64,000 nt of DNA from Lentzea guizhouensis (GCF_001701025.1 NZ_CP016793.1:6138001-6202000), one strand, 5' to 3'; shown: positions 1 to 8,795, counted from the stretch's first letter. Numbers and translations are program-made. Notes: a model not told the origin generated them from the sequence alone.

Positions 1-218
1 CCGTCGAACGCCGCCGACACGACCTCGGCGCCGAACCTGATCCGGTCGCGCACCGGGGCCGCGGTGCGCCGCAGGTAGGCGAGGATGTCGGGCTGGGCGG
101 CGTAGCGGCGCGGCCACGAGTGGTTGGGGGAGAAGGAGTACGAGTACAGCGAGGACGGCACGTCGCACGCGGCGCCCGGATAGGTGTCCCGTTCGCACCA
201 GGACAAGACCGGCCGCAC
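1..218 (-). pseudogene. Baeyer-Villiger-type flavin monooxygenase, 5'-truncated, runs off left edge
   Basis: Read on the minus strand, this stretch encodes a segment with TYPGAACDVPSSLYSYSF and then a PRRYAAQPDILAYLRR-like stretch. This is the signature just after the first Rossmann fold of FAD-containing Baeyer-Villiger monooxygenases (usual form: GGTW..N.YPG..CDVPS). In that family about 45 residues with a GxGxxG FAD-binding loop precede this motif. Here only a possible GTG at 218 lies upstream before the sequence becomes the 5' part of the divergent AraC gene. The FAD-binding N-terminus is therefore missing and the gene is probably dead. Only the first ~70 codons of what remains are inside the window, so the rest cannot be judged. 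Confidence 0.6.
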
Positions 219-235
219 GATTGACAATCGCGGCC

Positions 236-1380
236 ATGAGGACGTTGGCCGAACCGGCGACCCGGCACTGGGACTTCCCGCGCGGCATCGCGAGCGTCGC
301 GCTGCTGCTGCGCTTCGGCGCCGAGCACGGTGTGCCGCGGCCGGTGCTGCTCGACGGCAGCGACATCACCGACGGGCAGCTGGCCGACCCGGCCGCGGAG
401 ATCAACGCCAGGCAGGAGCTCGCGGTGGTGCGCAACCTGGCCGCACGCCTGCCGCACGCCGGGGTGGCGGCCGGCCGGCACTACCACGCCACCACGTTCG
501 GCGTGCTCGGCCACGCGTTCCTCAGCGCCGCCACCCGGCGCGGTCACGCCAGCGCTCCTCGACCTGGCCACCTGCCGCACGCCGGGGTGGCGGCCGGCCG
601 GCATACACGCCACCCGCGCGTGCCGGCCACGCGTTCCTCAGCGCCGCCACGATGCAGGACGCGGTCGACGTCGCACTGCGCTACCTCGACCTGAGCTTCA
701 CCTTCACCGCACCGGCCGCGGTGCTGGACGGCGACCGGCTGGTCATCACACTCGAACCCGCCGCGCTGCCCGACGACGTGCGGCCGTTCCTCGTCGAACG
801 CGACCTCGCCGCCATCCACACGGTGATCGGCGAGCTGGTCAACGGCCTGGTGCCGGTGCTGTCGGTCGACCTCACCCACCCCGCACCGGCCGACACCTCC
901 GAGCACGAGCACGTCTTCGGTCTGCGGCCCCGGTTCGCCGCGGCACGCGACCAGTCCGTTGTGGACGCTTCGGTGCTGGCGCGCGCGTTGCCGCTGGCGA
1001 GCCCGGAGGCCACGGCGTTGTGCGAGCGGCAGTGCGAGGACCTGGCCGCGCGGCGCCGCCGCAAGCCGGGGACCGCGCAGGAGGTCCGCCGCCTGCTGGA
1101 GGGGTCCGCGCGGTTCGAGGAGACCATGCCCGTGGTGGCGCGCGCACTCGGGTTGAGCCCGCGCACGCTGCGCCGCCGGTTGACCGAGGCAGGCACCAGC
1201 TACCAGGCGATGCTCGACGAGGTCAGGGCCGAACGCGCGGTGGTGCTGCTCGGCACGATGTCGGTGGAGCAGGCGGCGGGGCAGCTCGGGTTCGCCGAGG
1301 CGGCGAGCTTCATCCACGCGTTCCGGCGCTGGTACGGCACGACCCCGAGCAGCTACGCGAGGTCAGTGCTCCGGCCGTGA
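236..1380 (+). pseudogene. AraC-family transcriptional regulator, frameshifted by an internal duplication
   Basis: The gene starts at ATG 236 (MRTLAEPATRHWDFPRG) and reads in one frame to about position 534, ending ...GVLGHAFLSAAT. It resumes in another frame from about 651 (MQDAVDVALRYLDLSF) to the stop at 1380. An imperfect tandem duplication with a 116-base offset lies between. Removing 116 bases restores one frame of about 342 residues, the usual size of OruR/ArgR-like AraC proteins with an N-terminal arabinose-binding-type domain. The C-terminal third is a normal double helix-turn-helix (LSPRTLRRRLTEAGTSYQAM and FAEAASFIHAFRRWYGTTPS). It probably once controlled the divergent monooxygenase. 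Either a real pseudogene or an assembly artefact. Confidence 0.75.
449..650 (+). repeat. Imperfect tandem duplication inside the AraC gene
   Basis: A 32-base block at 449-480 recurs exactly at 572-603 (offset 123). A 24-base block at 511-534 recurs at 627-650 (offset 116). The sequence between the two copies has diverged and lost bases. The net 116-base gain is not a multiple of three and breaks the AraC reading frame. The divergence between copies suggests an old event, unless it is an assembly error. Confidence 0.85.
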
Positions 1381-1605
1381 CCAGTCGGTGCGGTGGTCGG
1401 TGTTGGCCTGGGCGACGTTGCCGGCCGGCCGCCCCTCCTCGTCGACGACCAGGCCCGTCTCGGCGGCCGGCATCCGGTACCAGCCGGAGCAGCCGTTGAC
1501 GCAGGGGTGGCTCATCTCGGTCATCGTCATGCCGTCCGGGCCGGGGACGGGTTGCATCCACGTCATCTCCCCGGTGCCGGAGCAGAGCTCGCAGGGGTGG
1601 TCCAC
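1363..1605 (-). CDS. Small cysteine-rich, probably zinc-binding protein
   Basis: This 80-residue protein starts at GTG 1605, three bases after the stop of the upstream epimerase gene, so the two probably share a transcript. Two cysteine pairs (CELCSGTG near the N-terminus and CVNGCSGW near residue 35) resemble a zinc-ribbon or DnaJ-like CxxCxGxG knuckle. Small proteins of this look are common and uncharacterised in actinomycetes. The 3' end overlaps the tail of the AraC gene by 18 bases. Function unknown; metal binding is inferred from cysteine spacing only. Confidence 0.7.
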   Translation of the reverse strand: MDHPCELCSGTGEMTWMQPVPGPDGMTMTEMSHPCVNGCSGWYRMPAAETGLVVDEEGRPAGNVAQANTDHRTDWSRPEH

Positions 1606-1608
1606 CGC

Positions 1609-2916
1609 TCACCGCCCCAGCAGGTGGCGCAGCGCCGGTTCGAGCGCGGGGTACCGGAACACGTGACCCGCCTTGGTCAGCGCGGCCGGGCGCACCAGCT
1701 GGCTCGCCTCGGCCAGCTCGCGGGCACCCTGCTCACCGAGCAGCAGCCGCGGCCCGAACGACGGCACCGGCAGCAGCGCCGGGCGGTGCAGCACCCGCGC
1801 CAGGACCTCGGTGTACTCGCTGTTGCGCACGGCTTGCGGCGCGACGGCGTTGACCGGCCCGGACAGCGAGCCGTCGTAGAGCGCGCGGTGGTAGACGTCG
1901 ACGAGGTCGTCGATGCCGATCCACGACTGCCACATCCGGCCGTCGCCGAGCTTGCCGCCCAGTCCGGTGGCGAACAGCGGGTGGAAGATCCGCAGCGTGC
2001 CGCCCGCCGGTGACTGCACCAGGCCGGTGCGGACGTTGACCACCCGGATGTCGCCGACCGCGGTCGCTGCCTCCCACTCGGCGACGACGTCGGCGAGGAA
2101 ACCGTCGCCGCGCTCGCTGTCCTCGGTCAGCTCCTCGTCGCCGCGGTCAGCGCCGTAGAACCCGATCGCGGACGCGCTGACGAACACCGGAACGGTGGAC
2201 GACGCCAGCTGCGCGAGCGCACGCGTCGGCCCGATCCTGGACTCGCGGACCGCCCTGCGGTGCTCGTCGGTGAACCGTCCCGCGATCGACGCACCGGCCA
2301 GGTGCACCACGGCGTCCACCCCGGCGAGCAGGTCCTTGGCCGGCCGGTCGGGGTCCCAGCGCCGTTCGTCCGGACCCGTCGGAGCGTGCCGCACGAGCCG
2401 GACCACCCGGTGGCCCGCGGTGGTGAGGAACGGCCCGAGCGCCCGCCCGACCAGTCCGCTGCTGCCCGTCATCGCCACCGTCAGCGGCCGGTCGCCCGCG
2501 AGCCGCGCGGCCCGCTGCGCGGCGATGTCCGCCGCGACCTGGCGGTGCCGGTACTCGAACATCGACCGCAGCAGTACGCCGGGTACGGGCGTGTCCACCC
2601 GGTCCGTCATCCGGGTGCCGTCACCCTCGGCCTGGAACTCGTGCGTGTGCCGCCACTTCAACGCCCAGCGCAGCGGAGCCGAGTCGAGCTCGTCGACGAA
2701 CCGGTGCGGCGGCTCGTACCCGGTGTGCCTGGCACCCCAGCGCAGCCCGAACGGGAAGCCCAGCACCGCGCGGCCGCCGTCCAGGGTGCTCGCCTCGCGC
2801 ACCACGCTCATCGGCTGCCACGGCGGCGACAACCGGTGGATGGCACCAGGCCGCTCGTGCCAGGCGAACACCTCGTCGAGCGGGGCGTCGACCACGCTCG
2901 AGTAGATCAACGACAT
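1609..2916 (-). CDS. TIGR01777-family NAD-dependent epimerase with N-terminal SRPBCC domain
   Basis: This 435-residue protein has two parts. Residues 1-140 form a SRPBCC/START-like ligand-binding fold (SSVVDAPLDEVFAWHERPGA, ending near VPGVLLRSMFEYRHRQV). From about 148 comes an extended short-chain dehydrogenase with the nucleotide loop GSSGLVGRAL, followed by VHLAGASIAGRFT and YGADRGDEELTED, typical of the YfcH/SDR39U1 group. The fusion is common in actinobacteria. The substrate is unknown; family members are annotated as sugar-nucleotide epimerases without direct proof. It probably forms an operon with the Cys-rich protein immediately downstream. Confidence 0.9.
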   Translation of the reverse strand: MSLIYSSVVDAPLDEVFAWHERPGAIHRLSPPWQPMSVVREASTLDGGRAVLGFPFGLRWGARHTGYEPPHRFVDELDSAPLRWALKWRHTHEFQAEGDGTRMTDRVDTPVPGVLLRSMFEYRHRQVAADIAAQRAARLAGDRPLTVAMTGSSGLVGRALGPFLTTAGHRVVRLVRHAPTGPDERRWDPDRPAKDLLAGVDAVVHLAGASIAGRFTDEHRRAVRESRIGPTRALAQLASSTVPVFVSASAIGFYGADRGDEELTEDSERGDGFLADVVAEWEAATAVGDIRVVNVRTGLVQSPAGGTLRIFHPLFATGLGGKLGDGRMWQSWIGIDDLVDVYHRALYDGSLSGPVNAVAPQAVRNSEYTEVLARVLHRPALLPVPSFGPRLLLGEQGARELAEASQLVRPAALTKAGHVFRYPALEPALRHLLGR

Positions 2917-3134
2917 GGTCCAACGCTAAGTGCGCCACACCCGGTCTGCATGATGAGTGCAATCCTCGGTACAAAACGGCCCGCCGACGTGGAATCCACC
3001 TGTCCCGCAACCGTTGCGCTACCGGCCGTGAGCTCGCCCGCTCGTCCTCCGAACTGCCCGCCGTCGTGCGGCCCGACGCCCGGCGGATCACGATGGGAGC
3101 AGGCCGCAGTTCATCCGCGAACAGGGGGACGGCC

Positions 3135-3570
3135 GTGCAGGCGACCGGGCGCACGTGGCGGGTCCTGCTCGTCGTCCTGCCGCTGGGACAGGCGGTGAGC
3201 CCGTTCGTCGTGGCGGCGCTCGGCGGCGGGGAGTTCCGCACCTCCGACCGCGCCGGCGAACCACCGATCGTGCCCGCCGCTCGAGGCGTTGCGGATCGCG
3301 CTCGCCCACCGCGCCGAGATCGCCGGCTGGTCGCAGGGACCGCAGGTGTTGCTGTGGGCGGTGCTGGGTACTTACACCGGCTGGAGCAGCGTGGCGGTCT
3401 GGGTCAACCTCACCACCGCGCTGACCGGGAGCGGAGCGCCGATCGACGGCCCGGCCGGGGTGGCGGGTCAGGCCGCGGTCTTCGCAGGTGCCACGGCGAT
3501 CGCGGTGGTGCTGGTGTCCGTGGCGGTGGCGACCGCGTGGTTCCGGATGCGCAGGCCGGCCGCGGCGTGA
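3135..3570 (+). pseudogene. TspO/MBR-like membrane protein remnant with frameshift and internal loss
   Basis: From GTG 3135, behind a G-rich ribosome-binding site, the sequence reads VQATGRTWRVLLVVLPLGQA...GGEFRTSDRAGEPPIVPA, like the first membrane segment of actinobacterial tryptophan-rich sensory (TspO) proteins. The frame then changes near 3270. The other frame gives LEALRIALAHRAEIAGW...GTYTGWSSVAVWVNLTTAL, matching the end of the same family. The middle membrane segments are absent. I therefore read it as a deleted, frameshifted remnant. The family assignment is from memory of conserved motifs and is moderately sure. A separate 93-residue membrane protein starting near 3289 is the alternative. 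Confidence 0.45.
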
Positions 3571-3621
3571 CCGAACCCGATCCGCCATCGATACGAACCT
3601 GTCGAGGAGAAGGGAGGCCCG

Positions 3622-3915
3622 GTGTCGCACCGTCACGAGCAACCCGTGCTGATCACGTCGGCCGCCCCGTCCTACGAGGACCAGCTGTCGGCCCGCAGGC
3701 GCCGGTACGCGCTGATGATGAGCCTGCGCATCCCGTGCCTGGTGCTGGCGGTGCTCTTCGCGAAGATCTGGTGGCTCGCGCTCGCCCTCGTCCTGCTGTC
3801 CGTCCCGCTGCCGTGGATGGCCGTGCTCATCGCCAACGACCGCCCGCCGCGCAGGTCGGAGACACCGCAGCAGGCGACCCGGCAGGCGATCACCGGCTCT
3901 GAGGACGCCCGATGA
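3622..3915 (+). CDS. DUF3099-type small membrane protein
   Basis: This 97-residue protein starts at GTG 3622 after a GGGAGG site at 3613-3618. A hydrophilic N-terminus (SYEDQLSARRRRYALMMSLR) is followed by two closely spaced hydrophobic helices (IPCLVLAVLFAKIWWLALAL, then VLLSVPLPWMAVLIA) and a polar tail. This is the layout of DUF3099 proteins, common in actinobacteria and of unknown role. Its stop overlaps the start of the next gene by 4 bases, implying translational coupling. Confidence 0.75.
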   Translation: MSHRHEQPVLITSAAPSYEDQLSARRRRYALMMSLRIPCLVLAVLFAKIWWLALALVLLSVPLPWMAVLIANDRPPRRSETPQQATRQAITGSEDAR

Positions 3916-4295
3916 GCGGGCTCACGGTGGTGGTCGGGTACGGCAACGCGGCCCTGGACGTGCTGCGGCACCTGCCGTTGTGCGACGACGTCGTGGTGCT
4001 CGACCAGGACCCGATCGCGCTGACCGGGGCGATCGCCAACGGCGCCAGGGTCGTGCGGGGCGACGGGCGGGACCTGTGCGAGCTGCGGCACGCGGGGGTG
4101 CAGTTCGCCGGGAAGGTGGTCGTCGCGGTGCCGGACGACCAGGACGGGATGCAGATCACACTGGCCGCGCGCAGCCTGAACCGGTCGGCGGTCGTCGTCG
4201 CGGCGGTGCGCGAGCCCGCCAACCAGGACCTCTTCGCCCGGCTGGGGGCGGACGAGGTGTTCGTGCACCGGTGCGCGAAGGAGCAGTTGCCCTGA
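3912..4295 (+). CDS. TrkA-N (RCK)-type NAD-binding domain protein
   Basis: This 127-residue single-domain protein starts at ATG 3912 in an ATGA overlap with the upstream membrane protein. The N-terminus VVVGYGNAALDVLRHL is a Rossmann strand-loop-helix with GxGxxA-type spacing. It is followed by an acidic strand end (VVVLDQDP) and GARVVRGDGRDL and VVVAVPDDQD, the pattern of TrkA-N regulatory domains that gate K+ channels and transporters. No C-terminal TrkA-C domain or channel is attached. It may act with the coupled DUF3099 protein, but this is only positional inference. Confidence 0.75.
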   Translation: MSGLTVVVGYGNAALDVLRHLPLCDDVVVLDQDPIALTGAIANGARVVRGDGRDLCELRHAGVQFAGKVVVAVPDDQDGMQITLAARSLNRSAVVVAAVREPANQDLFARLGADEVFVHRCAKEQLP

Positions 4296-4372
4296 TCCGG
4301 TGAACTCGCGTGATGAATCGGGTTCTGCGGGGTACTCACCTGTGCCCTGTCGACCCTGCCCGAGGAGCCTCG

Positions 4373-4675
4373 TTGTCCACCTGCACCGAACGCGTCGTCC
4401 AGCTGCGCACGCCGATGTCCGACGACCAGCGGTTGTCGCTCGCCGAGCAGGCCGCGCTGTGCCATCCGGCGGTGCGCGGCGCGGAGTGCTGGATGCGGTC
4501 CGGTGGCGAGGTCGTCGTCGAGGTCGTGGTGTGGCGGGGGAGCTCGGCGGAGCGGGTCCGGCGTGATCTCGGGGCGGCGCTGGACGCCGTGCTCGGCGGG
4601 GCGCCGGTGCACGTGGACGTGACGGCGGTCGCATACCGGCGGCGCGCCACCGTGCTGCTCTCGGTGTGCGCGTGA
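4373..4675 (+). CDS. Conserved hypothetical protein (101 aa)
   Basis: I chose TTG 4373 because GAGGAG at 4362-4367 is correctly spaced. An ATG at 4310 in frame lacks such a site, and ATG 4415 would give a shorter product. The sequence contains LAEQAALCHPAVRGAECWMR followed by alternating hydrophobic strands (EVVVEVVVWRG, VHVDVTAVAYRR). It resembles the small Asp23/Gls24-associated or DUF6286-neighbour alpha/beta proteins that measure about 100 residues, but I cannot name the family with confidence. Transcribed away from the preceding operon after a 77-base gap. Confidence 0.6.
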   Translation: MSTCTERVVQLRTPMSDDQRLSLAEQAALCHPAVRGAECWMRSGGEVVVEVVVWRGSSAERVRRDLGAALDAVLGGAPVHVDVTAVAYRRRATVLLSVCA

Positions 4676-4682
4676 CGAGCGG

Positions 4683-4862
4683 CTAGCGCCTGCGTGTCGC
4701 GACACCGGAGAGCGAGCCGGCGACGACGGCGACCACCACGACGGTGATCATCGTGGAGATGTTGACGGCGAGACCGCCCTCGCGCACGCTCGGGATGAGG
4801 ACACCGAGAGCGACCAGTGCGAGCAGGACCCCGCCCAGAAACCACGCCAGCCTGCGGTTCAT
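4683..4862 (-). CDS. Small two-helix membrane protein (59 aa)
   Basis: ATG 4862 gives MNRRLAWFLGGVLLALVALG followed by a short loop and a second hydrophobic helix (STMITVVVVAVVAGSLSGVA), ending in Arg residues. Two membrane helices and no other features. It converges on the upstream 101-residue gene with 7 bases between the stops. Function unknown. Confidence 0.6.
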   Translation of the reverse strand: MNRRLAWFLGGVLLALVALGVLIPSVREGGLAVNISTMITVVVVAVVAGSLSGVATRRR

Positions 4863-4923
4863 CGTTCCCCCCAAGTGGTCAGGAACAAGGAACTACCCGT
4901 GCCGGCGGGGCGCGAAACGGTGC

Positions 4924-5703
4924 TCAGGTCAGGCTGTCGATGAGGTTCTTCGCCACGTCGCGGAGCTTGACGTTGTCGTCCTGCGACCGCTTGACCAGCA
5001 TGTCGAACGCCTCGTCCTCCGAGCACGAGTGCACGGCCATGAGGATGCCCTTGGCCTGCTCGATCACGGCACGGGAGACGAGCGCGGTCTCCAGGTGCTT
5101 CACGTGGTCACGAGCGCGCTGCCACTGGTGGGCGTTGGCGATGGCGGTGCTGGCGGCCGTGGTGAACAGGCGCACCAGGCCTTCGTCGAACGGGTCGAAC
5201 GCGGCGGCGGTGTAGCTGTAGAAGTTGAGCGACCCCATGTGCTGGCGGTCGCTACGGTCCGACGTCGGCAGGACGACCGGCACGGACAGGTAGGCCCGCA
5301 CGCCGTGCTGAGCCGCGCACTCCTCGAACTCCGGCCAGATGTCGTGGTTCTCGCCGACGACCGCGCGGACGGCCGTGAGGGTGCGCGCGGACTCCAGGCA
5401 CGGCCCGCGGTTGGCTCTGAACTGTCTTTCGTCGATCGTCACGAACGCCTGGTCGCTGGCGGCGGCGGTCCGCGGCTGCTCGGGGCTCACGCAGATGGTG
5501 ACGGCGTCCGCGTCCTGGACCACCGTGACCGCGCTCTCGGCGAGCCGGTGCAGGACGTCGTCGAGGCGTTCCTCCACGGCGAAGCCGTCACGCAACGCGT
5601 CGAGCGCCGCGGTCGCCTCGTCGAGCCGTTCCACCACGTCCGGCCGGTCACCGTTCACCGACGGCGCAGCCGGCCGATCGGGGAGGGTCACCTTGTCGTC
5701 CAC
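4924..5703 (-). CDS. GAF-ANTAR transcription antitermination regulator
   Basis: This 259-residue protein starts at GTG 5703 with AAAGGTGG six bases upstream. Residues ~40-190 form a GAF sensor domain (DGFAVEERLDDVLHRLAESA, then AYLSVPVVLPTSDRS and GSLNFYSYTAAAFDP). The C-terminal ~60 residues are an ANTAR domain (ALVSRAVIEQAKGILMAVHS, EDEAFDMLVKRSQDDNVKLR). ANTAR proteins bind paired hexanucleotide loops in nascent RNA and prevent termination; the GAF part senses an unknown signal. No matching RNA double hairpin was identified in the window, so the target is unknown. About 280 bases without a gene separate it from the next gene upstream. Confidence 0.9.
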   Translation of the reverse strand: MDDKVTLPDRPAAPSVNGDRPDVVERLDEATAALDALRDGFAVEERLDDVLHRLAESAVTVVQDADAVTICVSPEQPRTAAASDQAFVTIDERQFRANRGPCLESARTLTAVRAVVGENHDIWPEFEECAAQHGVRAYLSVPVVLPTSDRSDRQHMGSLNFYSYTAAAFDPFDEGLVRLFTTAASTAIANAHQWQRARDHVKHLETALVSRAVIEQAKGILMAVHSCSEDEAFDMLVKRSQDDNVKLRDVAKNLIDSLT

Positions 5704-5983
5704 GCTGCGCCACCTTTCGCCGGATCGAGGTTGGCGCTGGGTGCTCAACGCTCGCAGCGAATGGTACGGCTCGGCGGGACACGCGGAGCCGGCCCGGCAC
5801 GGGTGCTGGGTTGTTCAACATCCGAGCCGGGCCGGCCGGTCCACCCGGAGGCGGGCCTACCGCGCATGCACGGCACCCCTCCAATACCCAACTGGATCGA
5901 GACTTACGCTCGCCGCGTCCCGTTCCGGTCCCGGACGTCGCCGGCCGCGTCCCGGCCGGCGAGGGTGAGGGTGGTCTCCCCGG

Positions 5984-8107
5984 TCAGTCCGGGCCGTGCG
6001 CGTGCAGGGCGGCCGCGATCTCCTCCAGGCGAAAGCCCAGGACGACCTTGGTGAACGCCCTGCTGACCTCCGTCGCCACGACGACACCGTTGACGTGGTG
6101 CCGGCTGATCTCGTGGTCGGTGAACCGGAACACACCGGGCCGGCCGGTCGGCGGGGGCGCTCCGTCCACGACGAAGACGACCAGGCGGGCCGGCCACTCG
6201 CCGGTGACCTCCGCCGACTCGACCTTGGACCAGGCGAGGAAGACGGTCGGGTTGCCGGGCTTGGCCGGGCGGAAGGTGATGCCCGACTCGTCGATCGACA
6301 GCCGGTTGCCCCGCAGCGCGGCGGGCACCTTGATCAGCAGCACCGCCGCTCCCGCCAGGGCGGTCAGCACCCCGGCCAGGCCGGCGACGGTGCCGCCGCC
6401 GGAGACCAGGTCGTGCGCGAACCACAGCAGCCCGGCGCCGGCCGACGCCCACACCAGGGCGAGCGCGCCGCGGACGAGCAGCCGTTCCCGCAACCACCGG
6501 TGCCGTGCCGGCCACTCGCGGACCTGCTCGGTGATCGGGAACCGGTCGGCCGGCGGCGGTTGCGGGATGCCCGCCTCCGGCTCGGGCGGTGCGGGCTCGC
6601 GGTACCTGCCGCCGGCGAAGTGGCGCAGCGCGGCGGCCAGCCGGCGTTCGTCGATCCGCAGCGCGTAGAGCCCGGCCGTGGAGAAGACCTCGCCGTTCCA
6701 CGCCCGCTCGCGCAGGCCGCTGAGGTCGAGCGGGCGACCGGCGGGGACGAGCGTGAGCCGCGGCTGTGCCGGGGTCGAGCGGATCTCCACCGCGGACAGC
6801 TCGTCCCACGTCCACCGCGCTGTCCCGGTCCCGGCCGGTTTGCGGTGGTCGGTGTAGCTCAGTCCGTCCTCGTCCACGACGGTGACGACGGTCATGGCGT
6901 TCTTCCGGGTGCCGAGCACCCGCCAGACCCGCAGCACGAGCATGAGCGCGACAGCGGTGAGCGGCAGCCACCAGCCGGAGGGGAGCAGCAGCGACACCAC
7001 CAGCAGGACCTGCCAGCCGGACTTGGTGGACATCCGGTCGACCAGACCGCGCCGCGGCCGCCGGTCACTGCGGAACACCACCGGCCCGGTCACCACGGGC
7101 GCGGGATCCGGGGCGCGGCGTTCCCGCAGCTCGGCCAAGGCCTTCTGCAGCAACCGGAAACCGCCCGCGCGTTTCGCCAGGCCCAGCGGGCGGATCGACA
7201 GCGGCACCGCCCTGTCGTCGAGGGTGAACAGCGCACCGTCGTGGCGGTAGGGCGGCAGCGTGATCCCGATGCACGCGGTGACCTCCACCGTGTGGTGCCA
7301 GTCCGCGAGGTGGTTGCGGTGCCGGTCCTCCGCGTGGCTCCAGTGCGGGGACCCCACCGCGTCCAGGCGGGCATCGTCCGAGGAGTCCGGCAGTGCCGAC
7401 ACCTGTTCCGGCATCAGGAACACCGTGCGGTCGAGCTTGCCGAGCTCGCGCAACAGCTGCATCTCCCACACCGTGCCGGGAGCGGCCGCCGGCACCACCA
7501 CGATGAGCTCCGCGGCCTCGACGAGCGCGCCGACCACCGCCTGCCAGTGCTGGTCGGCGACCGGCACCCGCCCGGCTCCCTCGACCTCACCCAGCCGCCC
7601 CACCGCGACCATCGGCAACGAGCCGACCGCGCGGCTGAGGAGGTACTCCACGTCCACGTACGGGCCAGGGGACTCGCCGTCCAGCTTCTGTGTGGACAGC
7701 CGGCCGGTGGTGGCGAACGACCGGAGGTACAGCGCGAACGGCGGGACTTGGCCAGAGCCGCAGACCACCTTGCGGACGATGGCGCGTGCCCGCCGGTCCT
7801 GCCGGACCCCTCGACGCCGCCGGTCGCGGATCGACGACAGACTCGCCAGCGTGCCGGGCACCAGCCACACGGCGATCAGGTGCAGCACCGGCGGAATCGA
7901 GCCGGACCGCAGCGCGAGCCACCCGAACAGGCACGGACCGATGACGGCGAGCAGCCAGGTCAACAGGGACTGCCGGTCACCGGTGGCACGCCGGCGCACC
8001 GCCACGCTGGCGGCCCACGAGCACAGCTGCAGGACCGCCAGTGCCGCGAGCGCGATCCGCCACCAGTGGGCGTCCAGCCAGTCCTGGGTGGGTGTCAACG
8101 TGTCCAA
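5984..8107 (-). CDS. Large membrane protein with TIR-like segment and PH-like repeats
   Basis: This 707-residue protein starts at TTG 8107 and has a weak ribosome-binding site. Visible order: two or three N-terminal membrane helices (residues ~17-95); a cytosolic alpha/beta segment (~120-245) with PFALYLRSF, VEYLLSRAVGSLPMVAVGR, an acidic W-containing helix and VWEMQLLRELGK, reminiscent of TIR/nucleoside deoxyribosyltransferase-like folds; a paired hydrophobic stretch (~375-410); a beta-rich segment like a bacterial PH domain (GLSYTDHRKPAG...WDELSAVEIRST); two more membrane helices (~535-580); and a second PH-like part (ESGITFRPAKPG...AWSKVESAEVTG). I do not know a characterised homologue. 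The TIR-like call rests on motif shape only. Sensing or defence roles are possible but unproven. Confidence 0.7.
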   Translation of the reverse strand: MDTLTPTQDWLDAHWWRIALAALAVLQLCSWAASVAVRRRATGDRQSLLTWLLAVIGPCLFGWLALRSGSIPPVLHLIAVWLVPGTLASLSSIRDRRRRGVRQDRRARAIVRKVVCGSGQVPPFALYLRSFATTGRLSTQKLDGESPGPYVDVEYLLSRAVGSLPMVAVGRLGEVEGAGRVPVADQHWQAVVGALVEAAELIVVVPAAAPGTVWEMQLLRELGKLDRTVFLMPEQVSALPDSSDDARLDAVGSPHWSHAEDRHRNHLADWHHTVEVTACIGITLPPYRHDGALFTLDDRAVPLSIRPLGLAKRAGGFRLLQKALAELRERRAPDPAPVVTGPVVFRSDRRPRRGLVDRMSTKSGWQVLLVVSLLLPSGWWLPLTAVALMLVLRVWRVLGTRKNAMTVVTVVDEDGLSYTDHRKPAGTGTARWTWDELSAVEIRSTPAQPRLTLVPAGRPLDLSGLRERAWNGEVFSTAGLYALRIDERRLAAALRHFAGGRYREPAPPEPEAGIPQPPPADRFPITEQVREWPARHRWLRERLLVRGALALVWASAGAGLLWFAHDLVSGGGTVAGLAGVLTALAGAAVLLIKVPAALRGNRLSIDESGITFRPAKPGNPTVFLAWSKVESAEVTGEWPARLVVFVVDGAPPPTGRPGVFRFTDHEISRHHVNGVVVATEVSRAFTKVVLGFRLEEIAAALHAHGPD

Positions 8108-8183
8108 ATGCCAGCACTTTAGGGCCCGTACGGCCGCCGGTGCTCAGGATTCAGGCATTCCACCTCGCACGGGAGACCGGAAC

Positions 8184-8615
8184 TCAGCGCGTGAGCGGGC
8201 ACGGGATCATCGCCCACACCGACTTCCCCATCGCACGCTTGACCACGCCCCACTGCTTGCTCAGCTGGTCCACGATCACCAGTCCACGACTGCGCACCGA
8301 GGTGGGTGAAACCGGCTGCAGCACCGGTTTCGACGACGGATCGGCGTCCTCGACCGCGACCGTCACCAGGCACGGACTGGCCGTCCGCCGCAACCGCACG
8401 CGCGCGGGGAACCGCGCGTGGTCGTAAACGTTCGACACGAGCTCGTTGACGACCAGCATCACCTCGACGAGCTCGTCCTGGTGCAGGTTCGCGAGCGTCG
8501 TCTCGGTCCACCGGCGCACCCTGCCGAGATCGGCGACGTCCTGATCCAGCTCCCAGACGTGTGCCGCGTCGCAGAACGTCTCGCTGCTCGTCACCTGGTC
8601 CTCCTCTTGCGTCAT
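8184..8615 (-). CDS. Anti-sigma-factor-type ATP-binding protein (HATPase_c, RsbW-like)
   Basis: This 143-residue protein has the single GHKL ATPase fold used by actinomycete serine kinases that inhibit sigma factors or modify anti-anti-sigma factors. The N-box ELVSNVYDHAR and the G-box RSRGLVIVDQLSKQWG are present. It ends IPCPLTR. ATG 8615 was chosen; a GTG 21 bases further in is possible. It stands alone, without an adjacent sigma factor or STAS partner. These orphan ATPases are abundant in Streptomyces relatives and usually tied to stress or development. Confidence 0.85.
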   Translation of the reverse strand: MTQEEDQVTSSETFCDAAHVWELDQDVADLGRVRRWTETTLANLHQDELVEVMLVVNELVSNVYDHARFPARVRLRRTASPCLVTVAVEDADPSSKPVLQPVSPTSVRSRGLVIVDQLSKQWGVVKRAMGKSVWAMIPCPLTR

Positions 8616-8795
8616 GCCGCGGAGGGAGTTCGTCCACACCCTGCGCCCTGTGCACGTCGGGTTCCCGCTCGTAGAGGTGGCGAATCGTTTCTCGGCGGAG
8701 TCGCGACCGCGGTGCGGCAGAAATGTCAGCTGTGGTCTGCCGCGAAGTCGGCCGACAAGGCGGCGAACGCTTCCGGTCAGTGCCGGTGACCGGAC

